Assembly (NCBI GenBank): GCA_001931875.2
Contig: MSJH02000744.1
Span: 1-38,458, forward strand
DNA length: 38,458 nt
Direction of reading: 5' to 3'
Source of the DNA: Byssochlamys sp. IMV 00236
Lineage: Eukaryota; Ascomycota; Eurotiomycetes; Eurotiales; Thermoascaceae
Made by a program: the position numbers and the translations under genes. Below the pieces are notes generated by a model that saw only the letters and a list, made by a program, of their open reading frames with translations, was not told the origin of the DNA and did not search any database. Below are positions 1 through 10,950 of this stretch, piece after piece (the stretch's first letter is position 1; each line of letters begins with the position of its first letter).

Positions 1-52
<52 letters not shown>
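1..52. repeat. Poly-T tract at the window edge
   Basis: Fifty-two consecutive T. On the minus strand it is a poly-A run that starts 9 nt inside an intron of the aldo/keto reductase gene (donor at 61). It may be a genuine homopolymer, or the point where an assembly ended in low-complexity sequence; the window alone cannot tell. Confidence 0.9.
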
Positions 53-653
53 CAAACATACCCGAACATCCAACATACTTTATCTTTCCTTTGCTCTTTA
101 AATCGAACAATGCCTCCATGGCCTGATTAGGTCCAACCACTTGTTCAAAGTCAACAAACTCAACATCGTGACAATAGACAATATCCAAGTAGTCGGTGTG
201 CATCCGTCTCATACTTTCCTCTACACTCTCATAGATCCTTTTTGCACTATAATCAAATTCTTTGACGGTATAACCATATCGACCTACTTTGGTCGCTAAA
301 TAGTAATGGTCTCGAGGAAACTCGTTTCGAAGTTCAAGAAGCGCGTCTCCTAGGATATATTCGCTCTTTCCATAATAAGGTGATGTATCAAAAGAATTGA
401 TACCTAACTTTATTGAATAAAAGCCCAACTATCTTTTTTTTTTTTAATTATTTACCTAATAAGAGAGCTTCTCGACAAGCTTCTATAGGCATATGGCCTT
501 CAATAGTATCATATGCACCTGAAAGAGCACCAGCACCAAAGGAAACTTCAAAAGGTTCAAGCTTATTTTGGTTAACAGGCTAAAGAAGAAGAAGAAGAAG
601 AAGAGTGTGTTATTGCCAAGCTGATGACATTTATTATCATTTACTTTTGCCAT
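1..653 (-). CDS. Aldo/keto reductase, L-galactose/D-arabinose dehydrogenase type (3' part missing)
   Basis: An NAD(P)-dependent sugar dehydrogenase of the aldo/keto reductase superfamily, cut off by the left window edge. Exons read 653-645 (Met-Ala-Lys), 579-456 and 403-62; introns are 644-580, 455-404 and one starting at 61 with donor GTATGT. Visible family features are the DTSPYYG strand with the catalytic Asp and Tyr, LATKVGRYG with the catalytic Lys, and YCHDVEFVD with the active-site His. The spelling of these motifs is closest to plant L-galactose dehydrogenase and yeast Ara2 (D-arabinose dehydrogenase), so a role in erythroascorbate or pentose oxidation is inferred. The C-terminal cofactor-binding half lies outside the window. 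The first intron contains a GAA/CTT repeat. It is transcribed away from the aminopeptidase gene, with 133 nt between the two start codons. The three-codon first exon is the least certain part. Confidence 0.85.
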
Positions 654-786
654 GAGTAATACAATAAAAAAAAAAAATAACTGGGGAAAATGAGTTTAAC
701 CGTAAAGAAAACAAGTTGTGGATAGAGGAAACATTGGCTGACAAATTTTTTATTTTTTTATTATTTTTTTTCACGTTTAAATCATA

Positions 787-3084
787 ATGGCACTTGTCAT
801 AGATCCCAGCAGTTTATCCAATCTAACTGAAGTCATAACTAAACATGTTCACTTGAACTGGAAGATCTCATTTGAAGAAAAGAAGATTAGTGGACATGTT
901 CTTTTGGATATGGTCACATTACGTCCAAACGTGTCCAAGGTCGTGTTGGATACTAGCTATCTCGACTTGAAGAATGTTTCCTTGAATGGACAAGAACTCA
1001 AGGTATATTAGCTTAGCAGAGTACTTGCAAATTGATTAACATGTGGATATATAGTATGAAGTTGCTGAACGACATCCTAGTCTCGGATCAGCCTTGACCA
1101 TTCACCTTCCTGAAGTCTTTGCAAACGAAGGCACTACTTTTCAACTCAAAGTAGAATATGTTACTACAGAAAAATGTACAGCTGTTCAATACTTGGAACC
1201 AGAGTAAGATTGTCAATCATGTATTTTTTTTTAGACTGACGTATGTTTTATGCTAGACAAACTGTTGGCAAGAAGCACCCTTATTTGTTTTCTCAATGCC
1301 AAGCTGTATGTGATCCTATTGATTATATTTTAGACTCTGACACGCTCTATATAGATCCATGCCCGTGCCTTTGCTCCTCTTCAGGACTCTCCTTCTGTCA
1401 AATTGACCTATTCAGCATCCGTTACCTCGCCTCTACAAGTCGTCATGTCAGCTCTCTTAGTATCTAGCGACGATAACCAGGATGGTACCAAGACATATCA
1501 CTTTAAGCAAAACACGACCATTCCTTCCTACTTGATCGCGATTGCTGCCGGTAACTTGACTGGTCGTGAGATTGGCCCACGTTCCACAGTATGGTGTGAA
1601 CCTGAAATGGTTGAACAAGCAGCCTGGGAATTTGAAGTAAAAATTGCGTGTTACAAGGATAATACACAAAAAGGGGCTAATGTAACCAAATGAATAGGAT
1701 ACAGAAAAATTCATTGCCACAGGTGAAAGTCTGTTGACCCCTTATGAATGGGGACGTTATGACCTTTTGGTATTGCCACCTTCTTTCCCCTATGGTGGTA
1801 TGGAGGTAATTAAAGAATAATGAACAAAAAAGACAACTAATAATGAATGATGATAGAATCCTTGTTTGACCTTTGTTACCCCAACCCTCTTGGCAGGTAA
1901 AAAAGAGAGAGACAATGTGCAAAGAAATATAATTCACAAAGACTAACAATGTTAAAACAGGTGATAGAAGTGCTGTCGACGTTGTTGCACATGAAATTGC
2001 CCACAGCTGGATGGGTAATTTGGTTACAACCGCCAATTGGGAACATTTCTGGTTAAATGAAGGTTGGACCGTATTTGTCGAACGCAAGATCGCAGCCCGT
2101 CTTCATGGAGAAGCTGAAAGACAATTTAGCTCCATCATTGGCTGGAAAGCGTTAAAAGAAAGTGTTGAACTCTTTGGCGAAAACTCACCTGCTACTGTTT
2201 TGAAGCCTGATTTAAGCAGTGGTATTGACCCTGACGATTATTTCAGTTCTATTCCTTATGGTAAAAACACGAAAAGGGTGACTGTACGATTATTTATGCT
2301 GACTATTTACGCGTTATAGAAAAGGGTTTCAATTTGCTTTACCACCTTGAAAAAGTCGTTGGTGGTCCTGAAGTCTTTGAACCTTACATGAAGGCTCATG
2401 TCGAACAGTTTGCCTCTAAATCCATCACAACTGAGGATTGGATTGCCCATCTTCGCACATACATGGAAAAGCACCACGGTAAAGAAATGGTTGAAAGGTT
2501 GAACAAGATTAATTGGGATCTCTGGATTAATGGCACTGGTATGCCTCCTGTTGACCCTCAATTTGATACTAGCCTTGCTGATGCATGCTATGATCTTGCC
2601 AAACGCTGGGAGGAAGCTCGCAACACCAACGACCTCAGTTCTTTCTCTCCCAAGGATGTTGAGAACTTTACCTCCACTCAAAAGAGTAATTTATATATAT
2701 ATATATATATAGAAGTAAAAATCGTTCTAACTCTTCTTCTCCGTAGTTGTCTTTTTGGAACGCTTAACAGACTGTGAACCTTTCCCCCATCATATTATTG
2801 CCAAGATGGATGAACTTTATCAAATGACACCTATTCGCAACGCTGATGTTCGTTTCCGCTGGCAGCAACTTTGCGTCATGGCCAGTTATGAAAAGATCTA
2901 TCCTAGTGTTGTCGAATTCATCACTGAACAAGGCCGTATGAAATTTGTTCGTCCTCTGTATAGATTCCTTTATAGAGCAAAGAATGGTGCCAAGTTAGCA
3001 CAAGAAACTTATTTGAAGCACAAGAAATTCTATCACCCAATTGCTGCACAGCTTATTGAAAAAGACATTGAATTGAAGCAATAA
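787..3084 (+). CDS. Bifunctional zinc aminopeptidase / leukotriene A4 hydrolase homologue (M1 family)
   Basis: Metalloaminopeptidase of the M1 family, LTA4H branch, probably cytosolic and trimming N-terminal residues from peptides. Nine exons: 787-1002, 1055-1203, 1257-1305, 1355-1636, 1698-1805, 1857-1896, 1961-2260, 2320-2685, 2747-3084; all phases close to give 615 residues, compared with about 610 in the human enzyme. The substrate-anchoring GGMEN motif is at residues 265-269 and is interrupted by an intron. The zinc site HEIAH is at 292-296 with the third ligand Glu315 in NEG, the spacing found in LTA4H. The C-terminal helical domain ends with a [11 protein letters not shown] segment as in LTA4H. 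Intron 8 holds a (TA)n run at about 2691-2711. The stop lies 107 nt from the convergent permease stop. Epoxide-hydrolase activity in fungi cannot be judged from sequence. Confidence 0.95.
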
Positions 3085-3191
3085 ATGCTGTCTATAACCT
3101 TGTTCTATTTTACAAACTATATTTACAAATAAGGATACTAAAATAATATAGTAGTGGTGTGTAAGCGTATTAACAATAGCATAAAAAGAGT

Positions 3192-5283
3192 TTAGTTGTG
3201 AATAGCGTCTCTCCATGATTTTAAATTAGAGGGAATACGCTTCCAAGTAGCAGGTCTAAAGATGCTGACACCTTCGAGAGGATCATTCTTCTTGTCTTCG
3301 TCTTCATAAGATTGTCTACCATAACTAGTTAGTCCATACTTCTTAATGCTGATTGAACTACAACACTAAAAACAAAATCTTACCTTAAGAAAGCTTCACG
3401 GCCAGAGACCAAATCGACTTCTGCAAGAGGAATAACCTTGGTTCGCTTAGTGATCTTGTAGCCCAAGTAAATGACGAGGACTATGGGAATACCGATATAA
3501 GCAGCAACAATATCTGAAGCGACAACAGGCTTAGCCATCCATGAGTTATAGCCTTGACCGACGAGGACAAACAGACAGATAAAAAAGGCAAAGATAGGTC
3601 CAATGGGGAATAATCTAGCCTTGAAGGGTAAATCCTCAACCTTGTAACCTTGCAAAACATAGGCACGACGGAATCTATAGTGAGAAGCAGCAATACCAAG
3701 CCAAGCAATAAAGCCAGCAACACCTGAAACATTCAGTAACCAAGAGTAGACAACACCATTGCCAAACAAAGAAGTCAAAAAGGCGAGCATACCGACAGCA
3801 GCTGTTACCAAGACACAGTAAATAGGGATACCGTTTTTGGTGATCTTTCTAAAAAACTTGGGTGCCTTTCCTTCATTGGCAAGGTCAAGAAGAGTACGAC
3901 TAGAGGCATACAATCCAGAGTTACCAGCTGATAGCACTGTTGTTAAGATGACAGCGTTCATAACGTCTATATGCCAAAGGGAGTAAGTTTCAACTGCTGT
4001 CTTTTTTTTTTGTTTTTTGTTTACCTGCTGCTGGACGAATACCAGCCTTGACAAATACTAAAGTGAATGGAGAAACAGAAATGTTGTTGACATCAGAGTT
4101 CAAGAGAGAAGGATCGTCATATGGAATGATGAGACCAATGATGAGAATAGAGAGAATATAGAATAAAAGAATACGCCAAAACACTTGCTTGATAGCTCGG
4201 GGGACATTCTTTCGAGGATTCTCACTTTCACCTGCTGCTACACCAATCAATTCAGTACCTTGGAAAGAGAAACCAGCAGTCAAGAAAGTACTCAAGACGC
4301 CAAGGCCTTGAACACCACCCGAATTGAATACGCTTGTACCATAGTATGTTCCTCCTAATACTCCTGTATCGACCAAAATACCGAGGATGATGAATACGAT
4401 CACAGTCAAGACCTTGATTAAAGCAAACCAATATTCGGCTTCACCTATAAAAGAGGAGTGAGTAATGGGATGAGATTGTTGTATTTACTTTTCTTTTGTA
4501 CCATAGCCTTTAACTGAAAATAAGTTGAGTGCCAAAATAATGATGAGAAATATAATAGACCAAACGTAATTAGGTATATTAGGTAACCAATAAGCCATGA
4601 CCATAGATCCAGCAGTCTATGATGACATGATTAGTTAAGAGTTTTTATATCTTTTTTTTTTTTTTTTTTACCAATTCAACAGCAACGGTAACTGCCCAAT
4701 TATACCAATAATTCCAACCTAAAGCGAATCCGACAGCAGGATCAATAAAGCGACCAGCATAATTATTAAAACTGCCAGAAATAGGTAAATAAGTAGCCTG
4801 ATTGGAGGTGTTAATTCTGTTTATAATATATATATCTTGTAGAATACCATTTCACCCAAGCATTCCATCATGAAGAAGACCATGATACCGATTAAAGAAT
4901 AAGCAATGATGGCACCACCTGGACCAGCGTTAGCAACTGACGCACCAGAAGCAAGGAAAAGACCTGTACCAATGGTACCACCAAGCGAGATCATTGTTAA
5001 CTAAACAAGCAATTAATGTTACCGATCTTTCAATGATAGTATCACTGTAAATTATTACATGACGAGCTTTCAATCCTCTTTGTAAAGCTGGCTTGTCATC
5101 TATAACATCAGCTATTGATCCAGTTGATATGGATCCACTACCTCGACTGCTGTGTCCATGTGCTCTTTCTGAATGATGAATTGACTTTTCATATTTAACA
5201 TGGCTCATGTCGATCTCTTCTATGACCTCATTACTGCTTCCATGCTTGTTGCTTCTGCTTAGTTTTCTTTTTCCGCCAAACAT
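3192..5283 (-). CDS. Amino-acid permease, APC superfamily (yeast YAT type)
   Basis: Plasma-membrane amino-acid/proton symporter. Seven exons on the minus strand: 5283-5059, 5000-4848, 4797-4672, 4616-4502, 4444-4025, 3966-3384, 3315-3192; in phase, 581 residues. About 75 hydrophilic Ser/His-rich residues precede the first membrane segment, which carries the family motif LGGTIGTGLF (residues 81-90). Further hallmarks are GEMATYLP, FNNYAGRF, the region ELIGVAAGESENPRKNVP and the later SAGNSGLYASSRTL. The protein ends in a short charged cytosolic tail. It resembles Gap1/Dip5-class permeases, but substrate specificity cannot be assigned. The Ser/Lys-rich N-terminus is where such permeases are ubiquitinated or phosphorylated; that this holds here is inferred. 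An intron within codon 75/76 region separates the cytosolic tail from the membrane domain. Confidence 0.95.
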
Positions 5284-5512
5284 GCTTTTGAAATCAAGGA
5301 AACCAAAAAAGAAGAAAGGAGCTATTGCTTATTAAATTAAAAAATTCTTTTTTGACACCTTCCAAAAAAGTCAAGATATAAGAGATTATCAAATTTAATC
5401 CCAGCCTTCCTTAGAAAACGGACTTGTCTGTTTTTAATAAATAGTGAGGTGATAGAATATGGCTCGTTAATAGTTTGATCATGTTGTATAATCTATTATA
5501 TCATCAGTCAAA

Positions 5513-5536
5513 TAGAGAGAGAGAGAGAGAGAGAGA
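5513..5536. repeat. (GA)n microsatellite
   Basis: About eleven GA units in the region upstream of the permease start codon. Simple sequence repeat; no coding role seen. Confidence 0.9.
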
Positions 5537-5628
5537 GGCATGCATCAATACAGACGTGATTTTATGCATATCAGATTAGGTTCGATGTGAAGGAGATAAA
5601 GTAATACAACAACAAACTTTCTTTTTTT

Positions 5629-6110
5629 TTAAATGAGCGTGGTAATAAACCGTGTGACAGGATCACCAAAAGGAACAGGGACTTGTAAATTAACAAGGAT
5701 ATTGTTGCCAAAGGATACGAATATAGGTTCCTTAGTCGCTGTTTTATTCTCAGAAATATAGCAGAAAGAGTTGTAACCTCTCTATACAAACTGTTGTACC
5801 TTTAAGAAATGGATCATGGCAAAAGGCTTCAAATATCTCTGGTATTACGGTTAGTTCATCATCATACGCTGATCTTTTTGTATCGGAAGTAATGCCACAC
5901 AGTAGAAAGAAGTCTCACAATTGTTATTGCCTTCACTCCACTCTTGGAATATTGAGACAAAGATATTCTGTAATAATAACGAATAAACATTTTTCACACG
6001 CGTTTAATGTTTTCCCTGACTCTGTGAACGACACTTTCGCACAACCTAATTTAGAAGCTACACAGTATATGAAGGGCAAAAGGGTAAGTCTTTTATTATT
6101 TGTTGATATC
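5629..6110 (-). pseudogene. Broken gene for a Cys-containing protein of unknown family
   Basis: Minus-strand reading gives three protein-like pieces that do not join cleanly. The last runs to a stop at 5631-5629 and reads GYNSFCYISENK, then IFVSFGNN and VPVPFGDPVTRF; it can be joined to AYDDELTVIPEIFEAFCHD through an intron (donor GTACAA near 5800, acceptor TAG near 5788). An upstream piece reads IFVSIFQEWSEGNNNC and FYCVALLP, but moving from it to the next piece needs a one-base frame change near 5880. A further upstream piece (about 6010-6080) has CVASKLGC and LNACEKC but no workable intron. The spaced Cys residues suggest a secreted, disulphide-bonded protein. I do not recognise the family. 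The breaks could be decay, a sequencing error or an intron I failed to see. Confidence 0.35.
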
Positions 6111-6760
6111 CTTCCTTACAAGAAGACCTCCATTCTAGATTTTGAGATGTAAGAACCTTAGAATTCCACCTTCTTTTTTGAAACAGATGCACGCATACAC
6201 ATACAACATTTCTTTTTTTTTATCTTTCTTCCTGAAAAGAAACAAACCAAGATAATAATTTTATAAAGTCATGTCTAGTTTGACGCTACATATTGAAAAG
6301 TTTTGCTGGGTGGTATCATAGGTAATAGGTAGAAGTAGCGCCCGTAATATTAGCTATTTTCTGATGTATTTTCTAGTGCATGTAGTGCTTACCCTTAAAT
6401 GGTGGGCTCATGTTGGATGAACAAGAAGCCAACAACAAAAAACGCCCGAACTATAAGATTGATATGTACTAATCATATGAATATGCGTACACATCTGCCT
6501 ATGGCGAAATTAAAGCTGGTGATAATATTTCGCTCTTGGGTGTCGTCGGGGACTTCCACCGAGTAGCAATGTTTTGCAGATTCAATGGACAAATATAATA
6601 TTCGCACAGCTATTGGCTTCCAGGTCACTGGTAAAAAGACGCAAAAAGAGAAGATAATTAGATTATTTACTTTTTTTAGGACAAACAATCACACGCCATG
6701 ATCACGCTTTATTCAAAAATTAAAACAACAGAGAATTAAAAAACAAAAATTACGGGAGAT
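6111..6760. other. Intergenic, no gene seen
   Basis: AT-rich sequence between the broken gene and the G+C-richer island. It has only short frames without protein-like composition, and no RNA gene or clear repeat was seen. Confidence 0.5.
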
Positions 6761-6764
6761 GATA

Positions 6765-7467
6765 TTAGACAGCAGCGGCAAGATCAGTTAGCTTGGCGTT
6801 CAGACATTGATTCTTGATCACGAAGAGAGTGCCCTGATCAAAGATATCAATGATGCTCACCAAAATTTTGCCAATCGCCGAGTCCTTCGCCATCTTGGCC
6901 AAGTCTTCGACTTCATTCAGATGCAAAACAGCACTTTCATCATGACTCACGGCGGCGACAGCGATCGAACGCAACAGAATTGACCCTATTTTTTCTTGCG
7001 AGGGCGTTGTTTGTAGGGAATCCTGGTCACAGAGAGTTCAAATTGTGGCAGATTGTAACTCAAGGCGCGAGACCAGTGATGACAACGCCCGGCACTCGAT
7101 GTAAGTTGACAGGTTGTGAAATTTGGAACGAAATCGGCGTAGTTGATAGGGGACTGGCATTGTCTGCGCTGACACCAGATTATCGCTGATCTGCATCAGG
7201 CTTACTGCATCGATGGATTCTTTGTCAAGGAACACACGCGTATTTCGTGAGGGCAAAAAGTGTGTTGTCGAAGGCACAAGGCTGACTGAGCGTATGTACA
7301 AGCGCATGCTTGATGTGACGAGTATATTGCACAATCTAGTGCCAAGGACGAGTTTCTTGCCGCCAGTGGTGGAAAGTAAGCAAATATTTAAAAGTCATAT
7401 AAGCCAGGGCTATATGGGAAAGATGATGGTGAGTTGGTCAAGCGCTGCTCATAGTGAGTATTGGTGA
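6765..7467. pseudogene. G+C-richer island with broken coding frames (relic gene or mobile element)
   Basis: This stretch is visibly richer in G and C than the AT-rich spacers on both sides. It carries several frames with protein-like composition on opposite strands. Minus 6974-6765 encodes 69 residues with a regular hydrophobic pattern (SAIGKILVSIIDIFDQG, then LFVIKNQ). Minus 7334-7038 encodes 98 residues. Plus 7213-7467 encodes 84 residues including RMLDVTSILHNLVPR and ending SWSSAAHSEYW. None has a believable start, splice sites or continuation. I do not recognise a family. The simplest reading is the remains of a degraded gene or transposon with composition unlike its surroundings; which strand was originally coding is unclear. 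Confidence 0.35.
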
Positions 7468-8256
7468 GCGAATCGTGACTATACGGTTCGATGGTATTCA
7501 AAAGAATGGCATTCACGCTATTAACAAGGATTGCGCCTGCAAACAGATGCGAGCAGCAATAGCGCAGTTGAGGATAGTGTTGTATTCAGTTTGTTATTTT
7601 AAAAAGCCATTAAGTCGATGGCTTGCGAATTAGGTTCTTTAGAAAGAAGGGCTGAATATTATTAACTTAAGTTTGTATGAGAGTTTTATAGGGAATATTA
7701 ATGCTGTCAGTATGATAAATGTGGCCAATGTGACTATTTATGCTTATGTTGTTATTGTTATACTAGTAGCTATTATAGTTATTATTATTATTATAAGCTA
7801 TTCTTATCAGATGCGATAAAGGAATGCAAAGTAGAATGTATGCTCTGAGTGAGCTAATGATTGTGTTATACATGCACGTAAGTAGAATGGAGGCAATTGG
7901 AGGTGGCCATCCCGAACCGCTTACATTTTTCTGTGGCCGACAATATCCACCAGCTGGGTTGTATTGATTCTATTACGTCAAAGGTGTAACCTTCTTCGGT
8001 ATAAACGTAGAAACACGACGCCTTCTGTATTACAAAGACAATCCTTTTCTATTGCCATGAATACAGTTTCCTGATCAGTATGTTCCTCTGCTTCATTCTC
8101 TAATGATATTCCGATAACTGACTTCTATTACTGTAGATTTCTCGTATGATGTAAACCAAACTATGAAAGGAATAGATTTTATCCAATCATTTCATCTTAT
8201 TTGATTTTGCATAAATTTATAAACGCTGCGGATCCCTTTTTTTACTATTATTTTTC
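7468..8256. other. Intergenic region upstream of UVSSA
   Basis: Mostly AT-rich, with a short (TTA/TAT) stretch near 7740-7800 and no supported gene. A TATAAA at 8218-8223 lies 34 nt before the UVSSA start codon and may be its promoter element, although that distance would leave a very short leader. Confidence 0.5.
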
Positions 8257-10716
8257 ATGAATCCAGAAGTCGATGAGAAACTGGCAGGGCTCATAAAACA
8301 GATCACCGAGACGGGAAACTGGATATTGGACGAAAAGAAACTAAAAGTAATTACAATAGTGTTCATATTCAACTTTTATTGAATAGCGTTTTTTTTTTTT
8401 GTCTTAGTTGATAAAAGCAACATGTAAAAAGTCAGATCACTACATCACTGTGGCATTTGTTCATGTCATGGCACAATTACATAAAAACCATTCACAGGTG
8501 TGTGTGTGTGTGTGTAAATTGGAATATGATAAAAAGCATACCAACTTTGAATATAATAGATTCGCTATTCGTCTTTACAACTTATTGAACAATTGTTTGA
8601 TAGATCAAAGCTTTTTAGAGAATTATTAACCGAAGATTTTCCTGTATTTGTTCAACTTGTGGTTGGATTCAATGATCGAAAACTACCACCGCCTCCTCAG
8701 GTCGCAGCCAAATTAAAGCAATATGCACTTGCACTCATCAAGAATTGGTATATAAAATATGGCGAAATATATAGACAAATTAGCATCTCCTTTGACTTTT
8801 TAATGGATAATGGCTATATGAATGATAATCAAGCAAGCAGTTCCTTATCATCTATTCATGCAGATAATATAAATAAAGCGAATAAAAGCGTAAATAGCTT
8901 TCTATTTAAGATTGATTTACAAATTAACTTTTGTGCTGTAGGCAAGGATAAAGGCCCTACAATTAAATAGGTACGAATTATTAAAGGCAGATGTGAATGA
9001 TCATTTGGACATTATCAATGATAACTTGGATACCATGGACGGTTGCTTTGATATACTTGTCCCCAAGAATATACTAGAGGGAGAGGATGATATCGATTTT
9101 AACGCGCTACTAAGAGGTGATACTGTACCAAAACAACGTGCTGATGACAATTATAAAGATGTAAGTAATCTATTTTACAGAGATTGATCTCATCTTACAA
9201 AAAAAAAAAAGAACATCATATCCCATGGTCTTGGCTCCAATCGGTACAAGATCACCATTGACCTATCAGAAAGTTCACTAATGGAAGATGTAAAAGAAAC
9301 TCAGGATAACAGCATCATTTTTGACCAGCTACGTGAAGCATATACTGTACTAGAGACAAAGCATACAAAGCAAGTGAATATATGGATAAACACCTTGATT
9401 AGGCTCGACATTGATGATAAGGCAGAGAAGGAAGCCTTAATTAAAAAGCTAATTGACTTAAAGGCAAAAATGACTGAAGCATCTCGAAAGGCAAAGGTAC
9501 TGGGAATTGAAGTGCATCAGCGCGAAATAAAGAGTGGGCAAAGCACGCTCGATGACTTGGACGAAAGAGATGACGAGTTTGCAGATGAGGAGTTTGAAGA
9601 GGTTGATATACGTAAAGAAGCTGCCGATGCAAGAGAGACAAAGGCAAACAGCAGCGCGAAACTACCTCCCCTGCAACGTATTTTCCCATTAGCATATGAG
9701 CCGACGATGACAGAAGATCCTACATATGCTGGCCCTATACAGGATATGTCAAATGACGAGTAAGTGCTTAGTCATGAAAAGCAACCATCAATTGACTCGA
9801 ATACAGATCTAGAGTGGCGAAGAAGGATAAAGGAAAACAAAAAGCAGAAGAACAACGAGAGGGTAAGTTTGATTAGATTACTTAGATCCGTTTACTTATT
9901 TTGTTGACAGAGTTACTAAAAGTTGCTCCTGTTGTTGAGGTAACAGATAAAGATAACAAATGAGGAATCAGCACTGACGTGTTCTATAGTGGGGAGATGA
10001 TTTATATTACTGGGACAAAGAGCATGTTCAATTTAATACCAGTGGAATAGGTACACTTGCATATAAGAATATAATGAACTGAGCTAACATCTTGCAGAGA
10101 GATCGCATCGATTTATGGGTGTGGGTGAAGGTGTCAATGAATTACCAGATCATTTACTACAGAATCTCCGAAAAAGAGCTGTATATTATAGACCGGAAAG
10201 ACCGAAAGAGATACCTGTAAGATTTATTACTATTCTTATTGAAAAACTAGGCACATTAATACACATTAGGCATGTAGACATCCTCTGCATAACGGAGGCT
10301 TGTGCCCAAGAAGAGATCTTGTTACATGTCCCTTTCACGGGAAAATCATTCCTCGTGATGAGCTGGGCAGACCATTAGATTCTTCTTCAAACAATCCAGA
10401 AAGTTCTAAGGAACAAAGTGGCTCAAAAACCAAAAACGATAATGATCAAGCAATGGATAACCTCTGGGAACTTCTTGAAGAAGATGTAATGAAGCAAAGT
10501 GGACAAGAAAAAGTTTCTTCTAGTAGAAAACGACAAAGAAAGACGCTAGATCAGAAATCTTCATCATTAATAGATATCAAAAAGAAACCAGAAAATAGCT
10601 ATAGCAGGCTTCAGCGTAAATTGAACTCTACAAAAAACAAGAAGCTAGTGGAAGAAGCAGCGGAATATGAACGCGAAATGAAATCACGGAACCGTGAAGC
10701 AAATAGATGGCAATAA
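8257..10716 (+). CDS. UV-stimulated scaffold protein A homologue (transcription-coupled repair)
   Basis: Homologue of UVSSA, which joins RNA polymerase II stalled at DNA damage and brings in TFIIH for transcription-coupled nucleotide excision repair. Ten exons: 8257-8346, 8408-8497, 8560-8889, 8942-9160, 9212-9759, 9807-9862, 9911-9939, 9990-10050, 10098-10216, 10270-10716; in phase, 662 residues. The N-terminal VHS-like helical domain includes [28 protein letters not shown] matches the central SHGLGSHKY of the human protein. An acidic stretch with F371-E-E-V374 matches the human TFIIH-binding F-V-E-V site. The C-terminal domain has WGDDLYYW and a Cys/His cluster, [15 protein letters not shown] then [17 protein letters not shown]. 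The tail is basic. Intron 2 opens with a (TG)n run that can be misread as coding. S. cerevisiae has no obvious UVSSA, so the gene is informative. Confidence 0.92.
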
Positions 10717-10763
10717 GTACTTTTTTGAGTAAAAATAAAATGATCTTTTGGGCTAAAAAGAGT

Positions 10764-10796
10764 ACTGCTTAGCAGTGCTTAGCAGTGCTTAGCAGT
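10764..10796. repeat. Three tandem copies of a near-palindromic 10-mer
   Basis: The unit GCTTAGCAGT occurs three times in a row, preceded by ACT, so that ACTGCTTAGCAGT is almost its own reverse complement. It lies in the 234-nt spacer between the UVSSA stop and the reductase start. It could be binding sites for a dimeric regulator of the reductase, or could act at the UVSSA 3' end. Confidence 0.75.
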
Positions 10797-10811
10797 TACT
10801 TTAACTTTCAG

Positions 10812-10859
10812 AACATCCTCGGAAAGATATCTCTCCTGCTTCTTCCGAGGGAAGATGTT
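10812..10859. promoter_or_regulatory. Imperfect inverted repeat upstream of the AKR gene
   Basis: Left arm AACATC-CTCGGAA (10812-10824) pairs with right arm TTCCGAG...GATGTT (10843-10859), with a 4-nt bulge and a loop of about 18 nt. The arms contain CGG and CCG triplets facing each other, the kind of half-sites used by fungal Zn2Cys6 regulators. Its place about 100-140 nt before the reductase ATG fits a promoter role; function is inferred only. Confidence 0.45.
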
Positions 10860-10908
10860 GTTACGCGAATGAAAAATATTTCGGACTGCAAAATAAATGG
10901 CATCTGCT

Positions 10909-10917
10909 TATAAATAG
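10909..10917 (+). promoter_or_regulatory. TATA box of the xylose-reductase-type gene
   Basis: TATAAATAG, a textbook TATA element, ends 33 nt before the start codon at 10951. It fits a regulated, TATA-containing promoter with a short leader. Confidence 0.55.
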
Positions 10918-10950
10918 ATCAAATCCGCAGTTCCTTTTCTTTTATTAAAC

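Noticed and set aside
1677..2087. 136-residue minus-strand frame inside the aminopeptidase gene
   Set aside because: It overlaps the zinc-site exon of a conserved gene and has no domain or start context.
2307..2681. Minus-strand frame of 124 residues in aminopeptidase exon 8
   Set aside because: Antisense to a conserved coding exon; no independent support.
8498..8559. Reading straight through the (TG)n stretch in UVSSA to make a 73-residue protein
   Set aside because: Splicing from GT at 8498 to AG at 8559 restores the conserved [16 protein letters not shown] segment, so the stretch is an intron.
10764..10796. Possible CRISPR-like array
   Set aside because: The units are only 10 nt, directly adjacent without spacers, and the organism is a eukaryote.
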